From Deltaproteobacteria bacterium (lineage in GTDB: Bacteria; Desulfobacterota; Binatia; UBA9968; JAJDTQ01): a DNA stretch of 32,134 nucleotides. The DNA lies in the NCBI GenBank assembly GCA_028818775.1, contig JAPPNE010000064.1:1953-34086 (forward strand), read 5' to 3'. Shown here one piece after another: positions 1 to 7,070 of the stretch (its first letter is position 1; the number at the start of each line of letters is the position of its first letter). The position numbers and the translations under genes are program-made. The notes beneath the pieces were generated by a model that was not told the DNA's origin, ran no database searches, and was given only the letters and a program-made list of their open reading frames with translations.

Positions 1-671
1 GCGAGGACGACCACGAGGGCGAGGACGACCACGAGGGCGAGGACGACCACGAGGGCGAGGACGACCACGAGGGTGAGGACGACCACGAAGGCGAGGACGA
101 CCACGCCGACGAAGGCGGAAGCCGCTCCCTCAAGGACCTGACCTACTTGGGCCGCCTGCACGCCTTCTTCGACCTGAGCGAGACCTGGAACCTCGAGGTG
201 GGTTCGTCGTTGGCGCATTCGCCGAGGACGGAGATGGAAGAGGACAGCCGCCGGTCGCTCTTGGGCGTTGACGTGACGCTTCGGCACCGGCCCCTGGTGC
301 CGGGCTTCTACGAAGGGTTCACCGTCGCCGGCGAGTGGTTCGTCAACCGCCAGGACCACCACGACACTGGGACCACCACCGCCCGCGGCGGCTATGCGTA
401 CGCCAATTGGGACGTCAATCCCGAGTTGCCGGGCAAGTGGAGCCTGGGTCTGTTGCTGGATTCCGCGCCCGAACTGGACAGCCCGGATGACAGGACGCTG
501 AGCCTGTCGCCGTACGTCACCTGGGCCCCCAGCGAGTTCAATCGCCTGCGGCTCCAGTACACGCACGGGTGGGACGACGACAACCGTCCGGAGTACGACG
601 GCTCCCAGGTCTTTCTCCAATGGACCACCGTTCTCGGCAGCCACACGCACGGTTTCCGTGAGCGGCGCTAG
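1..671 (+). CDS. C-terminal part of a His/Asp/Glu-rich outer-membrane beta-barrel protein (5' end outside window)
   Basis: The reading frame starting at base 3 is open from the window edge to the TAG at 669-671, so the gene is truncated upstream. It begins with at least five copies of the hexapeptide EDDHEG, then about 180 residues of alternating polar/hydrophobic strands rich in aromatics (LGRLHAFFDLSE, GLLLDSAPEL, QVFLQWTTVL). It ends in strand-like sequence close to the C-terminus, as expected of an outer-membrane barrel. The acidic/His repeat would make a flexible metal-collecting loop. It lies 78 bp upstream of a znuA-like gene on the same strand, so a role in outer-membrane zinc (or manganese) capture is inferred. 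I do not recognise the exact family. The TTG at 147 is not the real start, since the frame is open and clearly coding upstream of it. Confidence 0.7.
   Translation, partial: EDDHEGEDDHEGEDDHEGEDDHEGEDDHEGEDDHADEGGSRSLKDLTYLGRLHAFFDLSETWNLEVGSSLAHSPRTEMEEDSRRSLLGVDVTLRHRPLVPGFYEGFTVAGEWFVNRQDHHDTGTTTARGGYAYANWDVNPELPGKWSLGLLLDSAPELDSPDDRTLSLSPYVTWAPSEFNRLRLQYTHGWDDDNRPEYDGSQVFLQWTTVLGSHTHGFRERR
3..104 (+). repeat. 18-bp in-frame tandem repeat encoding EDDHEG
   Basis: Five full 18-bp units (3-20, 21-38, 39-56, 57-74, 75-92) and a 12-bp partial unit (93-104) are visible. The first three are identical; later ones differ only by synonymous changes (ggc to ggt, gag to gaa). The array probably continues beyond the left edge. 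Each unit gives one His and four acidic residues. Confidence 0.95.
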
Positions 672-686
672 GGAGCGGCATCGCGG

Positions 687-712
687 GGGCGGCCTCCGGA
701 AGGAGGCTGCCC
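687..712 (+). other. Strong intergenic hairpin between barrel gene and znuA-like gene
   Basis: Bases 687-697 and 702-712 form an 11-bp stem (one G-U pair) closed by a GGAA tetraloop. It sits 16 bases after the upstream stop and about 37 bases before the znuA start. No T-run follows, so it is not a standard intrinsic terminator. An mRNA-stabilising or partial-termination hairpin that sets relative expression of the barrel and the transporter is possible (inference). Confidence 0.55.
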
Positions 713-749
713 GCCCGCGTTCGGCAGCGGTGCCTGAGGAGACATACCC

Positions 750-1676
750 ATGAAGAGTCCATCCAAACGGTGGTGGCCGCGGGCCACCTTTACGCTGTCG
801 CTGGTCCTCCTGTTGGCGGCTCCGGCGGCGGCGCAGAAGATCAACGTGGTGACGACCATTCCGGACCTGGCCGACATCACGCGGCGGATCGGCAAGGACA
901 GGGTCTCGGTAAGCAGCCTGACGCTGGGAGTCCGGGACATTCACGCCGTCCAGGTGAAGCCGAGCATGGTCACCAAGCTCAACCGCGCCGACGCGGTGGT
1001 GCTGATGGGGCTGTCGCTGGAGCACGCGTTCCTTCCGGCCCTGCTGGACGTGGCCGCCAATCCGCGGATCGCGCGCGGCGGCATCGGCTACATCGACACC
1101 TCCACCGGCGTCGTGCCCCTGAAACCGCCAAAGACCCTCTCGCGCAAGGGTGGCGACATCCATCCGAGGGGCAATCCCCACTACAACCTCGACCCGGTCC
1201 TGGGGAAGCTCATCGCGCGGAACATCGCGGAAGGCCTGTCGAAGGCCCACGGCGAGCATCGCGCCTTTTTCATGAAGAACCTGCAAGCCTACACCGCGGA
1301 GTTGGATCGGCGCATACCGGGGTGGCAAAAGGCGGCCCGCGGTCTCGACGGTGTCCGGTTCGTCAGCTACCACGACGACATGGCGTACTTCGCCAAGCGC
1401 TACGGCATGCGGCTGTTCGGCACCCTGGAGGTGGCGGCCGGCATCGGTCCGACGCCGGCGCACATCGTCCAACTCGTGGAGCGGATGAAGGCCGCGCGCG
1501 TGCCCTTGGTGGTGTACGGCACCTATCCCAGCCGGGTACCGCAACGGGTCGCGCGTGAAGCCGGCGCCGCCGTGGTGCCCGTGCCCTTGTACGTGGGCGG
1601 GCGGCCCGGCGTGGACACTTATGTCAAGTTGATCGACTACCTCGTCACCCACCTTTCCAAGGCGGTCGCCAGGTGA
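750..1676 (+). CDS. znuA: ZnuA/TroA-type metal ABC transporter substrate-binding protein
   Basis: The 308-residue protein has a signal peptide (basic N-terminus, hydrophobic core around residues 12-26, AAPAAAQ cleavage region). It belongs to the cluster A-I metal-binding proteins, which deliver Zn or Mn in the periplasm to an ABC permease. Candidate metal ligands are H65 (DIHAVQ), H144 (NPHYNLDP) and H208 (SYHDD), matching the three family histidines. The fourth, usually acidic, ligand in the last lobe is not evident: the segment near 254-262 reads VVYGTYPSR. Unlike many ZnuA proteins it has no internal His-rich loop; that function may sit in the upstream barrel repeat. GGAG at about 738 supports the ATG. 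Its stop overlaps the GTG of the ATPase gene. Zn over Mn is inferred, not proven. Confidence 0.85.
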   Translation: MKSPSKRWWPRATFTLSLVLLLAAPAAAQKINVVTTIPDLADITRRIGKDRVSVSSLTLGVRDIHAVQVKPSMVTKLNRADAVVLMGLSLEHAFLPALLDVAANPRIARGGIGYIDTSTGVVPLKPPKTLSRKGGDIHPRGNPHYNLDPVLGKLIARNIAEGLSKAHGEHRAFFMKNLQAYTAELDRRIPGWQKAARGLDGVRFVSYHDDMAYFAKRYGMRLFGTLEVAAGIGPTPAHIVQLVERMKAARVPLVVYGTYPSRVPQRVAREAGAAVVPVPLYVGGRPGVDTYVKLIDYLVTHLSKAVAR

Positions 1677-2353
1677 CCGCCTCCGACTCGCCGGAGCGTC
1701 CCCTACTTGCGCTCCAGCACGCGTGTCTGGGGTACGGCCCCGAGCCGGTGCTCGACGATGTTCATCTGCGCATCGGCGCGGGCGAACTCATCGGGTTGGC
1801 GGGCCCCAACGGGTCCGGCAAGACCACCCTCCTCCGGTCGATGCTGGGCCTGCTCCCGCTGCAAGGCGGCAACGTGGAACGACACCTGCCGCGGACCCGT
1901 CTCGGCTACGTACCCCAGCACGCTTCCCTCGACGCCTGGTTCCCGCTGAGCGTGTGGGAGGTGGCCGCCATGGGCGCCTACGGCCGGCTGCGTCCCTGGC
2001 GGCTATTCCCGCGCGGCGAAAGACAGCGGGTCGACGCGGCCCTGGCGCAGGTGGGCTTGGCGCGCCTCGGGCGGTCCGTCTTCTTTCACCTCTCGGGCGG
2101 ACAGCGCCAGCGGGCGCTCATCGCGCGCGCCCTGACCGTGGATCCGGCGTTGCTGCTGCTCGACGAGCCGTTCGCCGGCGTGGACCGGGATGCCCGCGAG
2201 GACATCGCGCGACAGCTCGAAGAGATCAACCGGCGCTCCCGTCTGGCCATCGTCATCTGCAGTCATGACGGCGATCTCCTGGCGCGGTTCTGTGATCGCG
2301 TGATCGAGGTCTCGGACGGGCGCGTGCACGGGGGCATTCGCGAAAACGGGTAA
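1673..2353 (+). CDS. znuC: ZnuC-type metal ABC transporter ATP-binding protein
   Basis: This 226-residue ABC ATPase powers metal import at the inner membrane. It has Walker A GPNGSGKT (44-51), a Q-loop Gln at 82, signature LSGGQRQ (140-146), Walker B LLLLDEP (160-166) and the switch His in SHD (198). The GTG start overlaps the stop of the binding-protein gene (GTGA), indicating translational coupling. The permease follows after 12 bp. Length and motif order fit the Zn/Mn (ZnuC/MntB) subfamily; the assignment to this transporter rests on the neighbours. Confidence 0.9.
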   Translation: MTASDSPERPLLALQHACLGYGPEPVLDDVHLRIGAGELIGLAGPNGSGKTTLLRSMLGLLPLQGGNVERHLPRTRLGYVPQHASLDAWFPLSVWEVAAMGAYGRLRPWRLFPRGERQRVDAALAQVGLARLGRSVFFHLSGGQRQRALIARALTVDPALLLLDEPFAGVDRDAREDIARQLEEINRRSRLAIVICSHDGDLLARFCDRVIEVSDGRVHGGIRENG

Positions 2354-2365
2354 GGTCCGGCCGAC

Positions 2366-3256
2366 GTGGCGCAGGCATTCGCCGAGATCCTGGACCCTTC
2401 CTTCCTGCTCTTCCCGGCGGTGCTGGGAAGCATCGTCCTGGGGCTGGTGTGTCCGGTGGTGGGGGGCTTCCTGGTGCTCAGGCGCAGCGTGCTGCTGGGC
2501 CTGACCCTGCCGCAGTTCGCCGCCGCGGGCGCGGCGTTCGCCTTGTTCGCCCACGAGGTCGGCTTGGTGCCGCATCCGGGCCACACATCGGGCGACGCGC
2601 ACCAGGTGGAGCGCCTGCTCGCCTACGGCGGCTCGTTGCTGTTCACCTTCGCGGGCATGACGCTGCTGGCGTTGACGGATCGCCGCGGTGGCGGGCGCTC
2701 GGAGACGCGGCTGGCGGTGGCGTATGCCTTGGCCGGGTCGCTCATGATCCTTTTCGTGGCGGTCCATCCCTTCGGCGACGCGGCGATCCTGGGTCTGGTC
2801 AAGGGAGAGGCGGTGGTGCTGTCCTGGGCCGAGCTTGCCGCCCTGGGCGCGGTCTACGCGGCGGTGACGGCGTGCCTTGTCCTCTTCCGGCGCGAGTTGC
2901 TGATGGCGTCGTTCGACCGGGACCTCACCTTCCTCCTCAGGGGCGGCACCTTCACGTGGGACCTCCTCTTCCACCTGCTCGCCGGAGTCGCCATCGCGCT
3001 GGGGGTGATGATGGCCGGCCCTCTGCTCACCTTCGGCCTGCTGGTGCTCCCGCCCATCGCCGTGAGGCCCCTGGTGTCCCGCATGGCGTCCTATTTCATC
3101 GCGTCGTCGCTGGTGGGCGCCGGCATCGGCTTGACGGGTTTCGCCGTCGCGTACCGGTTCGACGTGCCGTTGGGTCCCGCGATCCTGGCGTTGGGCTGCG
3201 GCCTGGTGCCGGCCGCTCACGCCCTGGCGTGGCTCGGGGGCAGGTTCCGGCGGTGA
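2366..3256 (+). CDS. znuB: ZnuB-type metal ABC transporter permease
   Basis: A 296-residue polytopic membrane protein of the ABC-3 family, forming the inner-membrane channel for the metal imported by ZnuA/ZnuC. Hydrophobic segments lie near residues 13-38, 44-64, 87-104, 115-135, 154-175, 200-232 and 243-292. The family motif GPLLTFGLLVLPP (218-230) is present. An insertion after the second segment (63-79) carries four histidines (H63, H70, H73, H79), an unusual feature that may bind metal. The start is GTG, 12 bp after the ATPase stop. The gene is convergent with the HD hydrolase gene, only 6 bp apart, and I see no terminator between them. Confidence 0.85.
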   Translation: MAQAFAEILDPSFLLFPAVLGSIVLGLVCPVVGGFLVLRRSVLLGLTLPQFAAAGAAFALFAHEVGLVPHPGHTSGDAHQVERLLAYGGSLLFTFAGMTLLALTDRRGGGRSETRLAVAYALAGSLMILFVAVHPFGDAAILGLVKGEAVVLSWAELAALGAVYAAVTACLVLFRRELLMASFDRDLTFLLRGGTFTWDLLFHLLAGVAIALGVMMAGPLLTFGLLVLPPIAVRPLVSRMASYFIASSLVGAGIGLTGFAVAYRFDVPLGPAILALGCGLVPAAHALAWLGGRFRR

Positions 3257-3262
3257 CCGCTC

Positions 3263-4627
3263 TTACCGTGCGGCGGCGCGCAGCACCTCCTCGGTGCAGG
3301 AGGCCAGCAGCCGATCGTGGGCGTGGTCGAGGGCGAAGACGCGGAACTTGACGATCTTGGACGGGATGTAGGCGAACAGCTCGGCCATGGATTCCTTGGT
3401 GATGATGCCGGTGGAGGGGTCGTAGGTGTGGATCTGCTTCTTGCCCATGGCCATGGGGTTCTCGGGGCGCGAATCCTGGCTGGCCATGTCCACGCGGAAC
3501 ACCAGGTGGCGCTTGCCGGCCGGCAGCGCGTCGCGCACGCGCGCTTCCCAGTCGCGCACCCCGATGGCGTCGAGGCCGGCATCGAGCTCCGCCCCGGCGA
3601 GGCTCCGCTCGTAGGCCAGCCGCCACTTGAGGTCGCGGTCGAGGATGCGCCCCCACTCGCGCCCCAGCGGGGTGCCGAGCCGGCGCCAGTGCGACACCTC
3701 CTGCAAGAGCGACCAGTCGGTCAGGTGCAGGTAGCGGTCCATGTGCTCCAGGGGATTGCCCGGCGCGATCCGCGCCATGGTCTCCGGGAACAGCTCCTGC
3801 AGGTGCGCGTCGATGGACCGGGTGGTGCGGTGGAAGTAGACGTTCTCGTAGAGGTACTTGCGCGCGTTCAGGAACATGGTGAGGGCGCCCTCGCCGGAGC
3901 GGTGCAGCGTGAGCCCCTGGGGCGAGATGAACGTGTAGTACATCAGCCGTTCGCGGTCGATGGGCCCGATGGCCACGCCGCACATGTACGAGTCGCGCGA
4001 CACGTAGTCGAGGTTGTCGAAGGTGAGGATGCCGTTGGTCAGCGGCTGCAGGAAGCGCACCCAGAGCGGTCGCGCGGGGTCGTCGTCGGAATCCTTCTTG
4101 ATGGGGAAGGCGATCTCGTCCGGGTCCAGTTCCTCGCCCGCGGCAAAGGCGCCCGAGGGGCTCCGGCGGATGCCGCGGATGAGATCGCCCAGGTGCTCGC
4201 GGATGATGACCTGGGAGATGTCCTCGTGGATCAGTCCGTACTCGCTGAGGAAGTGGTTGTCGAAGAAGTGGCAGAACGGGCCGTGGCCGACGTCGTGCAG
4301 CAGCCCGATGACGCGCATGTACGCTTCCACGTAGTTGGCGGAAGGACAGGCGTCGCCCAGGACCTTGCGCAGGGAAGGGTACAGGCCGCGGGCGAAGCCC
4401 CCGGCCAGGTGCATGGCCCCGAGGCAGTGCTGGAAACGGGAGTGCTCCGCCGAGGGGTAGACCCAGCGCGCGCTCTGGAGCTGGAAGATGTAGCGCAGGC
4501 GCTGGAACCAGGGAGAGTCGATCAGGTCCTTTTCCGTGACCTCGCCCGGTTCCTCGGGCACCGTGAAGGGGATGTAGCGGTGGATCGGGTCGGCGATGAG
4601 CGAGCAGCCATGGTAGTCAGAGCGCAT
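3263..4627 (-). CDS. HD-superfamily phosphohydrolase (COG1078, dNTPase-like)
   Basis: This 454-residue cytoplasmic protein has the metal-binding HD signature: H62 and H67 in EHSRFQHCLG, H111-D112 in LLHDVGHGPFCH, and Asp in NLDYVSRD (207). It matches the COG1078 group related to dGTP triphosphohydrolases, which hydrolyse nucleotides; the natural substrate here cannot be read from sequence. The C-terminal 250 residues form the usual helical extension. The ATG is preceded by a distant GAGGAG. It is the last gene of the long minus-strand series, 70 bp after the archease-like gene, and may have its own promoter there. Family assignment is firm, function general. Confidence 0.85.
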   Translation of the reverse strand: MRSDYHGCSLIADPIHRYIPFTVPEEPGEVTEKDLIDSPWFQRLRYIFQLQSARWVYPSAEHSRFQHCLGAMHLAGGFARGLYPSLRKVLGDACPSANYVEAYMRVIGLLHDVGHGPFCHFFDNHFLSEYGLIHEDISQVIIREHLGDLIRGIRRSPSGAFAAGEELDPDEIAFPIKKDSDDDPARPLWVRFLQPLTNGILTFDNLDYVSRDSYMCGVAIGPIDRERLMYYTFISPQGLTLHRSGEGALTMFLNARKYLYENVYFHRTTRSIDAHLQELFPETMARIAPGNPLEHMDRYLHLTDWSLLQEVSHWRRLGTPLGREWGRILDRDLKWRLAYERSLAGAELDAGLDAIGVRDWEARVRDALPAGKRHLVFRVDMASQDSRPENPMAMGKKQIHTYDPSTGIITKESMAELFAYIPSKIVKFRVFALDHAHDRLLASCTEEVLRAAAR

Positions 4628-4697
4628 GGACGGCCCCGGTTTCTCCTCGGACCCGCTGAAGTTTCATGGGCTCACGCATGAACGGCCCGCTTGTCCC

Positions 4698-5126
4698 TCA
4701 CAATTCGAAGCTCACCTGGGCGGTCCACTGGTCGCCCATCTTTCCCAAGTGGCTCAAACGTTCATCCACGGCGCCGATGGCTTCACGCTCTTCGTGGCGG
4801 TCGGGATCGAACTTCTCACCGCGGGCCTCCGCGCGCACGAAGAAGTCGCCGGCCTCGTGAATGGCGAACTCCTTCAGGATGTAACCGCTCGCCTGGTATT
4901 CGTAGAGCAGCTCCCGAATCCAGTTTACCATGAGGTCGTCGTGGTCCACGCCCTCCGCCTCCACCGCGACGCTTTCCCGCGCCTCCACGGTGTCGAGGTC
5001 CACGAGCAGGTCGAAGAGCGCGAACCCGGCGTCCGCCAGCACCCCCGGAAGGGAGTCGCCCGCGAGCCGGACGCTCATCTCCGACGACCGCCTCAAGACC
5101 CGGTATTTCTTTTCCTCGTCGGCCAT
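4698..5126 (-). CDS. Archease-like protein
   Basis: The 142-residue protein matches archease from residue 7 to its end: the FALFDLLVD helix, NWIRELLYEY, the ARGEKFDPDRHE block (101-112) and the closing WTAQVSFEL. Archeases activate the RNA ligase RtcB and bind Ca or Mg near the ligase active site. Here the conserved N-terminal HTAD metal motif is replaced by SSEMS (14-18), and the C-terminal Asp position reads Glu. No rtcB is in the window. The protein may therefore be a diverged archease with another partner. It starts immediately downstream of larB, one base after its stop, suggesting coupling. Confidence 0.75.
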   Translation of the reverse strand: MADEEKKYRVLRRSSEMSVRLAGDSLPGVLADAGFALFDLLVDLDTVEARESVAVEAEGVDHDDLMVNWIRELLYEYQASGYILKEFAIHEAGDFFVRAEARGEKFDPDRHEEREAIGAVDERLSHLGKMGDQWTAQVSFEL

Positions 5127-5127
5127 T

Positions 5128-5877
5128 TCAATCCCTGTTGATCAGCGACGCGGCGTAGCCGGCGCCGAAGCCGTTGTCGATGTTTACCACGGTGACCCCG
5201 GCGGCGCACGAGTTGAGCATGGCCAGGAGCGCGGAGAGGCCGTGGAAGCTGGCGCCGTAGCCCACGCTGGTGGGTACGGCGATGACCGGCCGGCGCACCA
5301 GGCCGGCCACGACGCTGGGCAGCGCGCCTTCCATGCCCGCCACGACGATCAGCAGCGCCGCCTCGGTGAGCTGCCGGTGGTGGCCCAGCAGCCGGTGCAG
5401 GCCCGCCACGCCCACGTCGTAGATCCGCTCCACCCGGTTGCCCATGATCTCGCTGGTGACCGCGGCCTCCTCCGCCACCGGGATGTCGGAGGTGCCCGCG
5501 CATACCACCGCGATGGTCCCCTTGCCCTTGAGCGGCGCATGCTTGGTGCGCCAGGTGGCGGCGCGCGCCTCGCGATGGAAGCGGAAGCCCCGCAGCCGCG
5601 GCTTGAGCGCGTCCATCTTCTCCTCGGACAGCCGCGTGATGAGCACGTTCACCGCGCTCTTGCGGATCGCCCGGGCGATGGCGGCGATGTCCGCCACCTC
5701 CTTGCCCTCGCCCAGAATGACCTCGGGAAACCCCTGCCGCAAGGCCCGGTGATGGTCCACCTTGGCGAACCCCAGGTCCTCGAAGGGAAGGTGCCGCAGC
5801 CGCTCCACCGCGTCGTCCACCCCCACCTCCCCGCGCCGGACCCCGTTCAAGAGTTCTATGAGCTGCTCTTCGTCCAT
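5128..5877 (-). CDS. larB: LarB, nickel-pincer cofactor biosynthesis (AIR-carboxylase fold)
   Basis: This 249-residue protein matches LarB, which carboxylates and hydrolyses nicotinic acid adenine dinucleotide in the first step of nickel-pincer nucleotide cofactor synthesis. It has a LarB-specific N-terminal half followed by a PurE-like domain. The PurE-like domain carries [13 protein letters not shown] (126-138), [13 protein letters not shown] with E183, and [20 protein letters not shown] with C224, the expected catalytic cysteine. larC and larE are not in the window, so the pathway cannot be confirmed here. The ATG lies 5 bases after the thiL stop. Its upstream region is the inverted-repeat element at 5887-6003, so any ribosome-binding site would derive from that element (GAAGGA lies about 14 bases before the ATG). 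Confidence 0.9.
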   Translation of the reverse strand: MDEEQLIELLNGVRRGEVGVDDAVERLRHLPFEDLGFAKVDHHRALRQGFPEVILGEGKEVADIAAIARAIRKSAVNVLITRLSEEKMDALKPRLRGFRFHREARAATWRTKHAPLKGKGTIAVVCAGTSDIPVAEEAAVTSEIMGNRVERIYDVGVAGLHRLLGHHRQLTEAALLIVVAGMEGALPSVVAGLVRRPVIAVPTSVGYGASFHGLSALLAMLNSCAAGVTVVNIDNGFGAGYAASLINRD

Positions 5878-5882
5878 GGATG

Positions 5883-6986
5883 CTAGATGGCGTCCTTCGA
5901 CTTCGCTTCTGTCCTGAGCTTGTCGAAGGGCTCAGGACGAACGGTTTTGGAGACTTGGTTCCGTTCGTCCTGAGCGTAGCGAAGCGAAGTCGAAGGACCG
6001 CAATTCCTGAAGTGGTCATAGCCCCCCGCGCTCAGGGGCACGCGCTCGCCGCGCGTGTCCACCAGCGTGACGCCGTGCTTCCTCGGCACGCACTCGCCGA
6101 TGCGGGTGATGGGGACGCCGGTGCGGCGGGCGGCGCGCTCGACGCTCTTGCGCGCGTCCGGGTCCGCCGTGAACAGCAACTCGTAGTCCTCGCCGCCGGC
6201 GAGCGCGCACCGGAGGTCGTTGGGGCCGGCCGTCCGCACGAAGGCCGGCGACAGGGGCACGCGCGCCTGGTGCACCACGGCGCCGGTGCGGCTGGCCCGG
6301 CAGATGTGGCCCAGGTCCTGGGCGAGGCCGTCGCTTACGTCCACCATGGCGTGCGCCAGGCCCTCCCGGGCGAGCAGCATGCCGGTCTTCACCCGCGCGC
6401 TGGGACGGTGGTGCCGCCCCACCAGGTAGTTCCGGTCCCGCGCCTTCACCTTGGGGCGCGGCTCCGAAAGCAGCGCCAGCCCCAGCGCCGAGTCCCCCAG
6501 GGTGCCGGTGACGTAGATGTCGTCGCCCACCCGGGCGCCGGCGCGCGTCACCGCGCCGTGGGGCGCCTCGCCGGCGAGGAACACGTCGATGGTGAGCCGG
6601 TCGGCGGCGCAGGTGTCGCCCCCCACCAGCGCCACGCGGTGCTCGGCCGCCAGCGCGTGGACGCCGTCGACCAGGGCGGCGGCCTGCCGGGTGTCGATGT
6701 CGGGAAGAGCCACGGAGAGGAGGAAGAACGCCGGACGCCCGCCCATGGCGGCGATGTCGCTCAGGCTGGCGGTGAGGGATTTGTGTCCGAGGTCCTGCAT
6801 CGAGATCCACTCGCGGTTGAAGTGGACGCCTTCGATGAGCAGATCCGAGGTGAACAGGAGCGAGTCCCCGGCGGTGGATACCCAGGCGGCATCGTCGCCG
6901 ATGCCCAGCCGCACCCCGCGCCGGCGCGGGGTCTTCCTTTGGATCAGGTCGATGAGCCCGAATTCTCCGAGGTCGCGGAGTTTCAT
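5883..6986 (-). CDS. thiL: Thiamine-monophosphate kinase
   Basis: ThiL phosphorylates thiamine monophosphate to the active cofactor thiamine diphosphate. Visible motifs are LGIGDDAAW (ATP/Mg site), [41 protein letters not shown] and [10 protein letters not shown], all in order for the PurM/ThiL superfamily. I chose ATG 6986 because [12 protein letters not shown] aligns with the ThiL start; a GTG at 7052 gives 22 extra residues from a duplicated segment. The last ~38 residues (from GPSTSLRY to the end) are encoded by an intergenic inverted-repeat element and are not ThiL-like; the native end is probably near GGYDHF. The product is 367 residues from 6986. It sits between lon and larB on the same strand. 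Confidence 0.88.
   Translation of the reverse strand: MKLRDLGEFGLIDLIQRKTPRRRGVRLGIGDDAAWVSTAGDSLLFTSDLLIEGVHFNREWISMQDLGHKSLTASLSDIAAMGGRPAFFLLSVALPDIDTRQAAALVDGVHALAAEHRVALVGGDTCAADRLTIDVFLAGEAPHGAVTRAGARVGDDIYVTGTLGDSALGLALLSEPRPKVKARDRNYLVGRHHRPSARVKTGMLLAREGLAHAMVDVSDGLAQDLGHICRASRTGAVVHQARVPLSPAFVRTAGPNDLRCALAGGEDYELLFTADPDARKSVERAARRTGVPITRIGECVPRKHGVTLVDTRGERVPLSAGGYDHFRNCGPSTSLRYAQDERNQVSKTVRPEPFDKLRTEAKSKDAI
5887..6003. repeat. Inverted-repeat intergenic element, copy A (inside thiL 3' end)
   Basis: The left arm starts ATGGCGTCCTTCGACTTCGC at 5887. The right arm ends in GCGAAGTCGAAGGAC at about 5998. An inner pair CTCAGGACGAACGG / CCGTTCGTCCTGAG flanks a unique centre (about 5945-5960). 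The left arm contains a nested hairpin with arms GTCCTGAGC and GCTCAGGAC. The same words recur in copy B at 14322. Widely dispersed repeats with this CGTCCTGAGC...TCGAAGG core are known from many GC-rich bacteria, but their function is not established. Confidence 0.85.
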
Positions 6987-6999
6987 GGGAAAGCCTGAT
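6970..6999. repeat. 30-bp direct repeat, copy 1 (at thiL start)
   Basis: Matches 7036-7065 at 26 of 30 positions with a 66-bp (22-codon) offset. Both copies include CTTTCCC, a start-like codon (ATG or GTG) and codons for M-K/R-L-R-D-L when read on the minus strand. Confidence 0.8.
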
Positions 7000-7035
7000 C
7001 CGGACTGGATGTGGGGCAACGTGCCGCCGGTCGCC

Positions 7036-7065
7036 AGATCGCGGAGTCTCACGGGAAAGCGTGAT
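7036..7065. repeat. 30-bp direct repeat, copy 2 (between lon stop and thiL)
   Basis: Second copy of the 6970-6999 repeat, lying 5 bases from the lon stop codon. It makes an upstream GTG (7052) that is in frame with thiL, so the choice of thiL start is affected by this duplication. Confidence 0.8.
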
Positions 7066-7070
7066 GCCCC

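Noticed and set aside
1..104. CRISPR array
   Set aside because: The 18-bp repeats are directly adjacent without spacers and are in frame as EDDHEG codons.
147..149. TTG as start of the left-edge barrel gene
   Set aside because: The frame is open and clearly coding (EDDHEG repeats) back to base 3, so the true start is outside the window.
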